This document shows positions 1 through 7,820 of a stretch of DNA of 31,004 bases, piece after piece (positions within the stretch are counted from its first letter, which is position 1; the number at the start of each line of letters is the position of its first letter). Under the pieces are notes generated by a model, which was not told the origin of the DNA, searched no databases, and saw only the letters and a program-made list of their open reading frames with translations. This DNA comes from Verrucomicrobiota bacterium. Its GTDB lineage: Bacteria > Verrucomicrobiota > Verrucomicrobiia > Opitutales > Opitutaceae. The stretch covers positions 1 to 31,004 of the forward strand of contig JAEWBF010000037.1 in the NCBI GenBank assembly GCA_023391285.1. The letters run 5' to 3'. A program made the position numbers and the translations under genes.

Positions 1-21
1 GGTCCGGAGACCCCGCCCTAC
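1..21 (-). repeat. REP-like palindrome, cut by window edge
   Basis: The right part of a hairpin is visible: GGTC at 1-4, loop CGGA, then GACCCCGCC at 9-17 and CTAC at 18-21 (GTAG on the minus strand). The outer part of the left arm lies outside the window. Arm and foot match the complete copy inside hisC at 8144-8169. It lies 16 nt beyond the stop codon of the DUF892 gene, in the usual position of such elements after a gene end. Confidence 0.7.
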
Positions 22-37
22 AACGTTCAACCTCGCC

Positions 38-550
38 TCACGTGTTGGCGGCCTGATCGGCGGCCGCGGCTTTCGAATTCAACTGCTCGGAGAGCTGCGT
101 GAGCTTTTTGTCGGTGCGCTCCTCCTCGGCGATCGTCTGCTTCAAGAGCTTCGCCGCGTCGTTGTAGCCGAGCACACGCGCGAAGGTGCTGACGCTGCCG
201 TAGCCGGCGATTTCGTAATGCTCCACTTTTTGCGCGGCGACGATGAGCGCGGCGTCGAGCACTTCGGGATCGGCATCGTGATCGAGCAGCTCTTTCGCTT
301 CGGCGATGAGGCCGGCCATCGCCTTGCACGGTTTTCCCTCGGGCGAGATGCCGGCTGCCTTGAAAATCTGCTCCAGTCGACGGGCCTGTTCTTTCGTTTC
401 TTCCAGGTGAGTTTCGAAGCTCGTGCGCAGCTGCTCCGACTTCGCCGCCTGCGCAAGCAGAGGGAGAGCCTTGGTGAGTTGCTGCTCCGCGTCGTAGAGA
501 TCGCGGAGTTCGTGCAGGAAAAGATCGTTCAGGTTTTCGAGTGATTCCAT
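38..550 (-). CDS. DUF892 (YciF/YciE-like) ferritin-like protein
   Basis: A 170-residue, largely helical protein of the DUF892 family, a ferritin-like four-helix fold often induced by stress. Its biochemical role is not well defined. The family start SLENLNDLFLHELRDLYDAE is at the N terminus, and the E-x(2)-HYE-x(2)-Y signature (KVEHYEIAGYGS) lies around residues 116-127. I chose the ATG at 548-550 because homologues begin just before this motif. The open frame runs further upstream to 715, but that extension is Arg-rich and looks non-coding. The C terminus ends in a short Ala-rich tail. It is a single gene, divergent from the small basic peptide gene, and a REP-like palindrome follows its stop. 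No Shine-Dalgarno sequence is apparent. Confidence 0.9.
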   Translation of the reverse strand: MESLENLNDLFLHELRDLYDAEQQLTKALPLLAQAAKSEQLRTSFETHLEETKEQARRLEQIFKAAGISPEGKPCKAMAGLIAEAKELLDHDADPEVLDAALIVAAQKVEHYEIAGYGSVSTFARVLGYNDAAKLLKQTIAEEERTDKKLTQLSEQLNSKAAAADQAANT

Positions 551-818
551 GGTGAATGAGAGTTGAGGTTCGCGTCGTCGAAGCGCGGCGGCGTCGAACA
601 TAGCGCGCATTTTTTCCCCGTCACTGGGGCGCGGGAGTAAGCGCGCATGGAGAAAAATACCGCGCCGCAGGCATGTGCGCGCGTTTCGCGTGTGGAAAAA
701 TTCTGCGCAAAACACGCGAATCTAACATTTACAAAATCATTTTGTATCGGCCAATTGGAGGCGCGCCGACGAATCAAACGTTCGTTCGGTGCACAAAACA
801 AAAACCCTAAAACAAACC
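551..818. other. Divergent intergenic region, DUF892 gene / small basic peptide
   Basis: 268 nt without a convincing gene between two divergent starts, so promoters for both should lie here. Its main visible structure is an AT-rich 17-bp palindrome at 730-746. The last 30 nt before the peptide start are A-rich (repeated AAAACA/AAAAC words), which would give an unstructured leader. I see no confident sigma-70 -35/-10 pair. Confidence 0.5.
730..746. promoter_or_regulatory. AT-rich palindrome, candidate operator
   Basis: TACAAAAT-C-ATTTTGTA is a perfect 8+8 bp inverted repeat with a one-base centre, in a GC-rich background. It lies 73 nt upstream of the 24-residue peptide gene and about 180 nt upstream of the divergent DUF892 gene. 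Its size and symmetry fit a binding site for a dimeric regulator. No regulator can be named from the sequence. Confidence 0.4.
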
Positions 819-893
819 ATGGCCAAGAAATCCGCGAAAGCTGCCAAGAAGAGCGCTCCGAAAAAGAAGACTGCTGCTAAGAAGAAGAAGTAA
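819..893 (+). CDS. 24-residue Lys/Ala-rich basic peptide (histone H1-tail-like)
   Basis: ATG at 819, TAA at 891-893. The product has 24 residues: 13 Lys, 6 Ala, 2 Ser and one each of Met, Pro and Thr. There are no acidic or aromatic residues. It starts MAKKSAKAAKKS, continues with an APKKKT stretch and ends in four lysines. The composition resembles the C-terminal tails of histone H1 and of chlamydial histone-like proteins, so nucleic-acid binding is plausible but inferred. Lys codons alternate AAG and AAA. The gene has its own upstream region and a strong terminator about 60 nt downstream, which supports a real transcription unit. It might instead be a chance open frame in an A-rich tract. 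No Shine-Dalgarno sequence precedes it. Confidence 0.6.
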   Translation: MAKKSAKAAKKSAPKKKTAAKKKK

Positions 894-912
894 GAGTGCG
901 AGATCTCGCGTT

Positions 913-937
913 CGTCTCACGATCAATCGCTGAGACG
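913..937. other. Small inverted repeat before the terminator
   Basis: CGTCTCA at 913-919 pairs with TGAGACG at 931-937 around an 11-nt loop. It lies between the small peptide stop and the main terminator. It could be a 3'-UTR hairpin protecting the short mRNA, or a chance structure. Confidence 0.35.
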
Positions 938-955
938 GACCGATATCCTTCTTGA

Positions 956-990
956 AAATAGGCGCGCGATTTTCGCGCGCCTATTTATTT
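956..990. terminator. Strong bidirectional rho-independent terminator
   Basis: A perfect 14-bp stem pairs 956-969 with 973-986 around a TTT loop. The core is GGCGCGCGA/TCGCGCGCC with A/T-rich outer pairs. TTTATTT follows on the plus strand and an A-rich run lies on the other side. It terminates the small basic peptide transcript and may also serve the minus-strand MFS gene reading towards it. Confidence 0.85.
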
Positions 991-1253
991 GGTGAGCTGC
1001 GCGGCGCCGCACTTCCGGCGATGAGGAGGGTGAGCGATTGTCAGAGGGTTGTTTGTTCGTGTTGATGCGGGACGGTAGCGCAAGTGGTCCTGCGCGTCGT
1101 GGCGTGTTTTCTCGGAGCGCGTGGTCGAGATTCGTTCCGAAAAGTCCGACGGCGGGAGCCCCGCCCGGCAATGCGAGCGAACCGCGGAGCGTGGAGTGCG
1201 CGCGCATTGGTTGCGGGGGAGCGAATTCCCGCCTTCTCTTCCCCTCGGAGAGT
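991..1253. other. Non-coding stretch downstream of the MFS gene
   Basis: About 260 nt between the terminator and the stop codon of the MFS gene. The open frames here have no recognisable protein features. A GGCGGG/CCCGCC hairpin with an AGC loop lies at 1152-1166. It resembles the REP stems elsewhere in the window but lacks the GTAG/GGAG foot. Nothing else is evident. Confidence 0.4.
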
Positions 1254-2492
1254 TTACGGGGTCCTGAGAGAAGTCGAGGAAGCGGCGGGCGCGGGAGTTT
1301 GCGGGCGGACGATGAGCAATAATCCCAACGCTGCGGCGCAAAGGATCACGCAGATCACAAACACGCCGCGGTAGCCGATCTGTTCGAGCAGCAACCCGAA
1401 GCCGAGGAAACCGATGAGGCTGCCGCCACTGAAAGAATTCGAGTAGAGCGCCGTTGCGAGACCGGTGTGGCCGGGGAGCATGTCCTGCAGAAACGTGATC
1501 GTGATGTTCGTCATGATCGCGATGGAGACCGCGCTGAGGATTTGCATCGGGTAGATCTGCCACGGCGTTTGCGCGAGAATCAGGGCCGCGAAATACAACC
1601 CGGCGGCGACGATGCCGGCCCGAATGAGTCCAGCCTGATGTCCGCGCGCGGCGAGTTGGCCGAACCAAACCATCAGCGGCACCTCGAACACCGGTGCGAT
1701 GCTGAAGATCCATCCCACATCTGCTTTGGTGCCGCCGAGCGATTGCGTGACCAGCAGCGGCAGGTTCATCATATTCATGCTGAACGCGGCGAAAACCAAC
1801 ACGAGGGCGGCAAACGTGGAGACGATGTCCCATCGCGCGAGCACGTGGAGCAACGAAGGACCGTCGTGCTGTCGCGACACCGGCGGATGCGATCGGTGAG
1901 GAACGAAGCGGAGCGTAAGGAGAAGAAAGATCGCGTAGAGCGATACCGCGCCGAGAAAGATTCCGCGATAACCCCACTGAACGGTGACCCAAGCGCCGAT
2001 TGCAGGGCCGACTGTCCAAGCCAGCGAGAACGACACGCGCAGCAAACTCATCAGCAGCGGCATGTCCGCATCTTTGTTTTCCGGTCGGGCGAGTTCCTCC
2101 CGCATGAACGCGAACAACTGGGAAAAATTCACGGTGGCCGTGCCCACCAGGAGCGATCCGCAGACGGCGAGCGCCACCACGTCGGTGAGAAATGCGTAGC
2201 CCGCATAGCCAAGCATGCCGCAGACGCTGCCGACGACGAGCATGGTGCGACGTGGAACGTGGGTATCGGACCAGCGCGCGAGTAGCGTGCTGAGCACGAT
2301 CGCGCTCACGGAGGTGATCGTCATGAACGTGCCGAACATCACCGGCGACATGCCGATGTGGAGGGTTCCCCACATCGAGAGGAACGGCACCACGAACGAC
2401 GACGCCATGCCGAGCGCGAAGTTGGCGGCGAGCACCCCCGGGTAACCCGGCTGCTGGATCACACTACGAACGATCGTGCCGAGTGACGACAT
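1254..2492 (-). CDS. MFS transporter, sugar-efflux (SetA/SetB)-like
   Basis: A 412-residue integral membrane protein with about 12 hydrophobic segments. The loop-2/3 signature LLARWSDTHVPRRTML has the MFS D-x(3)-RR pattern. The segment NFSQLFAFMREELARPE...LLRVSFSLAWTVGPAIGAW resembles the SetA/SetB sugar efflux family, where a similar A-x-REY and LSLAWVIGPP pattern occurs. Efflux of sugars or related small molecules at the inner membrane is therefore likely, but the substrate is inferred. The start at 2490-2492 places a short amphipathic N terminus before TM1. The gene is monocistronic and divergent from the DUF748 gene. The C terminus ends in a short Pro/Ala/Ser tail. Confidence 0.85.
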   Translation of the reverse strand: MSSLGTIVRSVIQQPGYPGVLAANFALGMASSFVVPFLSMWGTLHIGMSPVMFGTFMTITSVSAIVLSTLLARWSDTHVPRRTMLVVGSVCGMLGYAGYAFLTDVVALAVCGSLLVGTATVNFSQLFAFMREELARPENKDADMPLLMSLLRVSFSLAWTVGPAIGAWVTVQWGYRGIFLGAVSLYAIFLLLTLRFVPHRSHPPVSRQHDGPSLLHVLARWDIVSTFAALVLVFAAFSMNMMNLPLLVTQSLGGTKADVGWIFSIAPVFEVPLMVWFGQLAARGHQAGLIRAGIVAAGLYFAALILAQTPWQIYPMQILSAVSIAIMTNITITFLQDMLPGHTGLATALYSNSFSGGSLIGFLGFGLLLEQIGYRGVFVICVILCAAALGLLLIVRPQTPAPAASSTSLRTP

Positions 2493-2755
2493 GGAGAGTG
2501 CGCGCGATTTCAGCGGGGCTCAAAAGCGACGCGAGAGGAAAGCAGACGGCGCGCCATGGAGCGAAGGAGGGCCGCAGGTGCTTCGCAAAACGGAGTCTGT
2601 TGCGGCCGCGAAGCGCTTTGCGTCCGATCATGCAGTTTGCTGATTCGCGCGGGCGAGGCATTGCAGGTTGCCGCGCTTCTTCAACCCCGTGATTCACGAG
2701 TGAGTTGAAGGTTCGCAAGTTGGACGGTTGGCACTCCCCAAGCGGGACGGGTGGC
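2493..2755. other. Divergent intergenic region, MFS gene / DUF748 gene
   Basis: 263 nt separating two divergent genes. I see no confident promoter hexamers, operator palindrome or RNA structure. A TTG-initiated extension of the DUF748 frame to 2705 is open, but the encoded N terminus carries no family feature. Confidence 0.4.
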
Positions 2756-3919
2756 ATGAGTTTGCTCACGTTTGCCCGCTTGCGCCGGCGTCGTTCGCCT
2801 TTGGTCCCTCAAACTTACGCCACGCGTGGAGAGCGGCCGTTGCGTCGTCGTCGGCGGCATTGGGCGGGCGTCCTCATCGTCATTGCGACGCTGCTTTTGT
2901 TGGTTCGGTTCGTCGGTTCGCCGATTGCAAAGTCGATCGTGAATCGGGAACTTGGAGCGATCGAGGGATTCGCGGGACGGACGGACGCGGTCACCCTGGC
3001 ATTGTGGCGCGGCGCGATCGATGTGGAGAATTTCGTTCTCTACGAACGCGGCCACGAAAGCGACATGCCGGTCGTTCACGTGCGCAAGGCATCGATGCGG
3101 CTCGCGCCGAGCGCGCTGTTGGCCGGTCGCCTCGGGGGCAGCGCGGTGGTCGACGGAGCGGAGATCACGATCGTGAAACGCTACAAGACGCCGGAAGAAG
3201 ACGACACCGCCGAACTCAATGCCGAGCTGCAGCGGAAGCGCGAGGAGGTGCAGCGCTGGCAGGACGTGTTCCGCAATTCGTTCCCGATGGAGTTGAACAA
3301 GCTGGAAGTGAGAAACACCCGCGTTCGCTTCATCGACCGTTCGGAGGACCCCGTGGCGGAAGTCGGGGTGGAGAATCTGCACATCGTCGCGAGGGATCTG
3401 CAAAATCGTCCGAAGGCCAATGGCGATCCGCTGCCGGCGAAAGTGCGTATCGAAGCGACCACGACGGGCAACGGGCAGCTGCGGTCCGAGATTCAGGTGA
3501 ATCCGATCGCAGAGGAGCCGACGTTCATGGCGAATATGGAGCTGCGTGGCGTGGAGCTGTCGGCGGCCAATGATTTTCTTAACGCCTATGCCGACGTGGA
3601 CGTTGCGCGCGGCACCTTCGAGATGTTCTTCGAAGTGGAAGCGGGGGGCGGCGCTTACAACGGCTATGTGAAGCCAATGTTTCACGATCTGGAGTTCGAG
3701 ACGGCGAACGACGACGAGAAGAACATCCTCGAGCGCGCCAAGGAGAAGGTCGTCAGCGCGGTGGCCACGGTGCTCGAGAACAATCAGGAGGAACAGGTTG
3801 CGACGCGGGCGCCGTTCAACGGGAACTTTGCCGATAACGAGGTCGATGTCTGGTCCACGATCGGCACGCTGTTTCGCAACGCGTTCGTTCAGGCGCTCCG
3901 CGGGGGGTTCGATCGCTGA
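2756..3919 (+). CDS. DUF748/AsmA-like envelope protein
   Basis: A 387-residue protein. The N terminus is highly basic (RLRRRRS..., RRRRRHW) and is followed by one hydrophobic segment at about residues 37-52 (WAGVLIVIATLLLLVRFV), as expected for an inner-membrane anchor with a periplasmic body. The body has the AsmA/DUF748 pattern: a VTLALWRGAIDVENFVLYE-type early motif, paired beta repeats, and the C-terminal signature FADNEVDVWSTIGTLFRNAF. A charged helical insertion at about 140-170 (LNAELQRKREEVQRWQ) looks like a coiled coil. AsmA-like proteins are linked to lipid transport and outer-membrane homeostasis; the exact role here is inferred. ATG 2756 is preferred over TTG 2705. Confidence 0.8.
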   Translation: MSLLTFARLRRRRSPLVPQTYATRGERPLRRRRRHWAGVLIVIATLLLLVRFVGSPIAKSIVNRELGAIEGFAGRTDAVTLALWRGAIDVENFVLYERGHESDMPVVHVRKASMRLAPSALLAGRLGGSAVVDGAEITIVKRYKTPEEDDTAELNAELQRKREEVQRWQDVFRNSFPMELNKLEVRNTRVRFIDRSEDPVAEVGVENLHIVARDLQNRPKANGDPLPAKVRIEATTTGNGQLRSEIQVNPIAEEPTFMANMELRGVELSAANDFLNAYADVDVARGTFEMFFEVEAGGGAYNGYVKPMFHDLEFETANDDEKNILERAKEKVVSAVATVLENNQEEQVATRAPFNGNFADNEVDVWSTIGTLFRNAFVQALRGGFDR

Positions 3920-3988
3920 GCATCGCCCGAATCGCGGCTTGCGCCCGACGAGCGGTCTGGGTTGTGCTGTTCGTTTCCCACGCCGCAC

Positions 3989-5530
3989 ATGCCTCAGACA
4001 ATCGCCGTCCTGGACTTCGGTTCGCAGCTCACTCAAGTCATCGCCCGCCGAATTCGCGAGTGTCAGGTCTACTCGAAGATCTATCATTACTCGACGCCCG
4101 TCGCGAAGTTGCGTGAGGAAGGCGTGATCGGGATCATCCTCTCGGGCGGCCCCCAGAGCGTTTATGCGAAGAACGCGCCGCATCCTGATCCAGCGATCTT
4201 CGAACTCGGTGTCCCGGTGCTCGGCATTTGTTACGGCGTGCAGTTGATGGGGCACTTCCTCGGCGGGAAGGTCGAACACAGCAAAGCGCGCGAATACGGC
4301 CACGGGCATCTGACGATCAAACGCCCGGGCAAGCTCTTTGCGGGACTGCCGCGCAAGCTGCGCATTTGGAATTCGCATGGCGACAAACTCGCCAAGCTTC
4401 CGCCCGGCTTTGTGGCCACGGCGGTGTCGGAAAATTCGCCGTATTCAGGAATCGAGGACGCCAAGCGCCGCTTTTACGGCATTCAGTTTCACCCGGAGGT
4501 GTTTCACACCGAGCGCGGGGTCGACATGATCCGCAACTTCATCGTCGGGATTTGCGGGGCCGGCCAGGATTGGACGACCAAGGATTTCATCGCGCATGCG
4601 GTCGCGGAGATTCGCGCAAAAGTCGGCAAGTCGCGTGTGATTCTCGGGCTGTCCGGCGGCGTGGATTCGTCGGTCGCGGCGGCGCTGTTGCACAAGGCGA
4701 TCGGGAAGCAGCTCACGTGCATCTTCGTCGACAACGGACTCATCCGGAAGGGCGAGCGCGAGTATGTGGAGAAGCTTTACGCGAAGCATTTCCGCATCGA
4801 TCTGCGCGTGGTGGACGCGTCGAAGCTCTTCCTCCGGCGGTTGAAAGGCGTGACCGAGCCCGAGCAGAAGCGGAAGATCATCGGCCGCACGTTTGTGGAA
4901 GTATTCGAAAAGTCGCTACGATCGATCAAAGGCAGCGCGGAGTTCCTGGCGCAGGGCACGCTTTATCCCGATGTCATCGAGAGCGTTTCGATCGGTAACA
5001 ATCCGGCGTCGCTCATTAAAACGCACCACAATGTCGGCGGCTTGCCGGAGCGGATGAAGCTCAAGCTGGTCGAGCCGCTGCGCGAGTTGTTCAAGGACGA
5101 GGTCCGCAAGGTCGGCGCCGCGCTCGGGCTGCCGAAGGAAGTCGTGTGGCGCCAGCCCTTCCCCGGCCCTGGCCTCGGCGTGCGCGTCATGGGCGAGATC
5201 ACGGCGGAGAATCTGCAAATCCTGCGCGATGCCGATGCGGTGCTGCACGAGGAGATGATGGCTTCGGGGCTTTACTACAAAGTCTGGCAGTCGTTCTGCG
5301 TTTTCCTGCCGGTGCGAACCGTGGGGGTGTTTGGCGACGAGCGCACTTACGACTACGTGATTGCGCTCAGGATTGTGGAAAGCGTCGACGCAATGACGGC
5401 GGACTGGGCCAAGGTCCCGCACGACCTGCTGCAAAAGATTTCGAGTCGAATCACCAACGAGGTCCGCGGCGTAAGTCGCGTGGTGCTCGATATCAGCTCG
5501 AAACCGCCCGCGACGATCGAGTGGGAGTAA
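3989..5530 (+). CDS. guaA: GMP synthase (glutamine-hydrolysing)
   Basis: Converts XMP to GMP using glutamine and ATP, the last step of de novo guanine nucleotide synthesis in the cytosol. The 513-residue protein has the full bifunctional layout. The class I glutamine amidotransferase domain has nucleophile Cys81 in GICYGVQ and partners His168/Glu170 in FHPE. The ATP pyrophosphatase domain has the PP-loop SGGVDSS at 222-228. The C-terminal dimerisation domain ends SSKPPATIEWE as in the family. ATG 3989 gives the canonical start PQTIAVLDFGSQ; the upstream TTG extension to 3962 adds nine unrelated residues. It lies 69 nt after the DUF748 gene with no obvious riboswitch, so it may share that transcript. 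Confidence 0.98.
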   Translation: MPQTIAVLDFGSQLTQVIARRIRECQVYSKIYHYSTPVAKLREEGVIGIILSGGPQSVYAKNAPHPDPAIFELGVPVLGICYGVQLMGHFLGGKVEHSKAREYGHGHLTIKRPGKLFAGLPRKLRIWNSHGDKLAKLPPGFVATAVSENSPYSGIEDAKRRFYGIQFHPEVFHTERGVDMIRNFIVGICGAGQDWTTKDFIAHAVAEIRAKVGKSRVILGLSGGVDSSVAAALLHKAIGKQLTCIFVDNGLIRKGEREYVEKLYAKHFRIDLRVVDASKLFLRRLKGVTEPEQKRKIIGRTFVEVFEKSLRSIKGSAEFLAQGTLYPDVIESVSIGNNPASLIKTHHNVGGLPERMKLKLVEPLRELFKDEVRKVGAALGLPKEVVWRQPFPGPGLGVRVMGEITAENLQILRDADAVLHEEMMASGLYYKVWQSFCVFLPVRTVGVFGDERTYDYVIALRIVESVDAMTADWAKVPHDLLQKISSRITNEVRGVSRVVLDISSKPPATIEWE

Positions 5531-5615
5531 GCTCGGGCACGACCGCGGAAGGGCTCCGCCAAGGTCGGAAAGCTGGCTTCCCTCGCCGGCAACTTTTCTT
5601 CAAGCTCTGCGCCTT

Positions 5616-6368
5616 ATGATTTTAACCCCGCTTCGCGCGCTGGCCGTCGCTGTCGTTCTCGTCGCCACGGTCGCCGTCCAAGCTGCCGAGCCTGCCATCA
5701 TCGCGAAAGCGCGTGCGCGCCTGGCTCCCGACGCCGTGCTCGATGCCGTGAAGTCGATTCATTATGTTGGCACGATGACGGCGCCGGATCCGAGCGATCC
5801 CGCGAAGCAGGCGCAGTATCGGATCGAGATCTATCTTCAAAAACCAGCGCAGCAGCGCATCGAGATCACGTCGGATCAATTCATAGAGGTAAGCGCCTTG
5901 GACGACTACGACGCGTGGCGCCGCGTGACGGATGTGTCCGACCCCACGAACTGGCAACAAAGCCAGCTCGGAGCGGAGCAGATCAAGCAGCTGCGGGCGG
6001 ATGTTTGGCAGAACCTTTCGTTTTTTCGCGGCATCGAGAAAATTGGCGGGACGGTGGAAGACCAAGGCCCGGTGACGATCGACGGTGTGAGCTGCCGCAA
6101 GGTCGCTTTCATTCACGGGCCCTCGCTGATTTACTATCGCTACTTCAACGAGGCGACGGGCGAGCTGGTTTATACGGGCGACGAGAACAGCAACATTCGC
6201 GAAGAAGGCGAGATGGTGGCGGCCGGCATTCGCTTCGCGAAAACCCTCCGGATCACGCAGAAGAACGATGCCGGCACCGAAGCGCGCACCATCACCTTCG
6301 AAAAGATCACGGTGAACGAGACGTTTCCGTCCGGGCTTTTCGCGGTGCCTCTGCCGATCGTGCGATGA
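5616..6368 (+). CDS. Secreted LolA-fold (outer-membrane lipoprotein-sorting-like) protein
   Basis: A 250-residue protein with a clear signal peptide: LRALAVAVVLVATVAVQA followed by AEP, with cleavage probable after residue 23. The mature part is beta-rich, with the short repeated edge strands typical of LolA/LolB-fold periplasmic proteins (YRIEIYLQKPAQQRIEITS, DDYDAWRRV, GVSCRKVAFIHGPSLIYYRYF, FEKITVNETFPSGLF). No lipobox Cys follows the signal, so it is probably soluble and periplasmic. Specific function is unknown; binding of a hydrophobic ligand is inferred from the fold. It lies 85 nt after guaA and 78 nt before hisD. Confidence 0.75.
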   Translation: MILTPLRALAVAVVLVATVAVQAAEPAIIAKARARLAPDAVLDAVKSIHYVGTMTAPDPSDPAKQAQYRIEIYLQKPAQQRIEITSDQFIEVSALDDYDAWRRVTDVSDPTNWQQSQLGAEQIKQLRADVWQNLSFFRGIEKIGGTVEDQGPVTIDGVSCRKVAFIHGPSLIYYRYFNEATGELVYTGDENSNIREEGEMVAAGIRFAKTLRITQKNDAGTEARTITFEKITVNETFPSGLFAVPLPIVR

Positions 6369-6446
6369 TTTCACCCGGTCGGCCCACCGGCGGTCGGATG
6401 GAAAACACGGTGTCCGAACGCTTCCGCGAAACCTCTTCATAGCTCC

Positions 6447-7742
6447 ATGCGCACGCTGAATTACGCCTCCAAAACTTTCGCCGCCGATTTGGCGGAGTTC
6501 TGCCGCGATGCCGTGGTGCCGCGGGAGATTTCCGATTCCGTGGCCGCGATTCTGGCTGATGTGCGGCAGCGCGGCGATGAAGCGGTGGTGTATTACGCGG
6601 CGAAGTTCGATGGTGCGCGTTTGCGCTCCCGCGATCTGCGCCTGCCCGAAGCCGAGATCGCGGCGGCGGCGAAGCGGCTGCCGAATGCGGAGCGAAAAGC
6701 GTTGGTCGCTGCGCACGAAAGCATCGTGGCGTTCAACAAGCGCGGGCTGCCGAAGGGTTGGACGGCAAAGAATCCGCACGGCGCGTTGATTGGCGAAAAG
6801 TTCGATCCGATCCGGCGCGTGGGTCTTTACGTTCCCGGCGGTCAGGTGCCGCTCGTTTCGACGGTGTTGATGACGGTCACACTCGCGAAGATCGCGGGTT
6901 GTCCGGAGATCGCGGTGTTCACGCCTTCGAATTCCGAAGGCAAAATCGCGGACGGGCTGCTCGCGGCGCTGCATCTGGTCGGAGTGACCGAAGTGTATCG
7001 CGTCGGTGGTGTGCAGGCGGTGGGCGCGATGGCGTATGGCACGACGACGATTCCGGCGGTCGACAAGATTTTCGGGCCGGGCAACGCCTACACGTGCGAA
7101 GCGATGCGGCAGGTGTTCGGCACGGTTGGAGTCAATGGACTCCCTGGTCCGAGCGAAGTGATGGTGATCGCGGATGAAACCGCGCGCATCGAGTATGCGG
7201 CGGCGGATTTGCTCGCGCAGGCGGAGCATGGTTCGGGGCGCGAAAAGGTTTATCTCGTTGCGACCTCTGCCGCGTTGATCGACGCGATCTCGGTCGAGGT
7301 GCAGAATCAGCTGCAATTTCTCGCGCGGTCCGAAAAGACGCAGCGCGTGCTGGAGCACGGATTTCTCGCGGTGGAAGTGAAGACGCTCGCGCAAGCGGCG
7401 GAGGTCGCAAACTACGTCGCGCCGGAGCATCTCGAACTACTGGTGAGCGATGCGTCCGCCAAGAAGCTCGTGAAAATGGTGACGACCGCGGGCGCGATCA
7501 TGATCGGCAACGACACGCCGACGGCGCTGGGCGATTTCACAGCGGGGCCGAGTCACGTGCTACCGACGGGACGCGCGGGACGATATTTCAGCGGCATGCG
7601 CGCGACCGATTTTCTACGGCGGACGAGCATTGTGCGTTACGACCGCAAGAGCCTGAAGAAAGGCGAGCCCATCGTGGCGGCGTTCGCGGCGATGGAACGG
7701 CTCGACGCCCACGGGCGCAGCGCGAAGATTCGGATTGTATAA
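6447..7742 (+). CDS. hisD: Histidinol dehydrogenase
   Basis: Catalyses the last two steps of histidine synthesis: NAD+-dependent oxidation of histidinol to histidinal and then histidine, with zinc. The 431-residue length fits the family. Seen in order: the NAD-site region VGLYVPGGQVPLVSTVLM, the signature for the glycine-rich core (FGPGNAYTCEA, LPGPSEVMVIAD), the zinc-ligand region DLLAQAEHGS, the catalytic EH pair in APEHLEL, and the C-terminal GPSHVLPTGRAGRYFSG. The ATG at 6447 starts the typical MRTLNYASK. It is first in the his block of this window, and its TAA stop (7740-7742) overlaps the end of the long palindrome in front of hisC. Confidence 0.97.
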   Translation: MRTLNYASKTFAADLAEFCRDAVVPREISDSVAAILADVRQRGDEAVVYYAAKFDGARLRSRDLRLPEAEIAAAAKRLPNAERKALVAAHESIVAFNKRGLPKGWTAKNPHGALIGEKFDPIRRVGLYVPGGQVPLVSTVLMTVTLAKIAGCPEIAVFTPSNSEGKIADGLLAALHLVGVTEVYRVGGVQAVGAMAYGTTTIPAVDKIFGPGNAYTCEAMRQVFGTVGVNGLPGPSEVMVIADETARIEYAAADLLAQAEHGSGREKVYLVATSAALIDAISVEVQNQLQFLARSEKTQRVLEHGFLAVEVKTLAQAAEVANYVAPEHLELLVSDASAKKLVKMVTTAGAIMIGNDTPTALGDFTAGPSHVLPTGRAGRYFSGMRATDFLRRTSIVRYDRKSLKKGEPIVAAFAAMERLDAHGRSAKIRIV

Positions 7743-7815
7743 CCGCAAAGAACGCAAAGACCGCAAAGGGGTTTGGCTGGTCCGGCGCTTTGTGATCTTT
7801 GCGCCCTTTGCGGTG
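7741..7815. repeat. Long palindrome, GCAAAG type
   Basis: The left arm at 7741-7768 has 9-nt-like units (AACCGCAAAG, AACGCAAAG, ACCGCAAAG). The right arm at 7788-7815 is its near-complement, 23 of 28 positions matching, around a 19-nt loop. It fills the hisD-hisC gap. It begins in the hisD stop codon (T7740 plus AA) and ends 5 nt before the hisC ATG, so the hisC ribosome-binding region (GCGGTGAAATC) is partly made of the repeat. Its design parallels the CACGAAA-type palindromes at 17343 and 18466. Confidence 0.8.
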
Positions 7816-7820
7816 AAATC

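Noticed and set aside
985..2373. 462-codon minus-strand open frame overlapping the MFS gene
   Set aside because: Different frame from the MFS protein; Arg-rich, no hydrophobic segments, runs through the intergenic terminator side.
3920..3988. Purine riboswitch upstream of guaA
   Set aside because: Only 69 nt are available and the conserved purine-riboswitch core and loop motifs are not present.
2681..4378. 565-codon minus-strand open frame
   Set aside because: Opposite the DUF748 gene and the guaA start; no protein family feature.
5622..7430. 602-codon minus-strand open frame
   Set aside because: Antisense to the LolA-like gene and hisD, both well supported by family motifs; the translation is Arg/His-rich and domainless.
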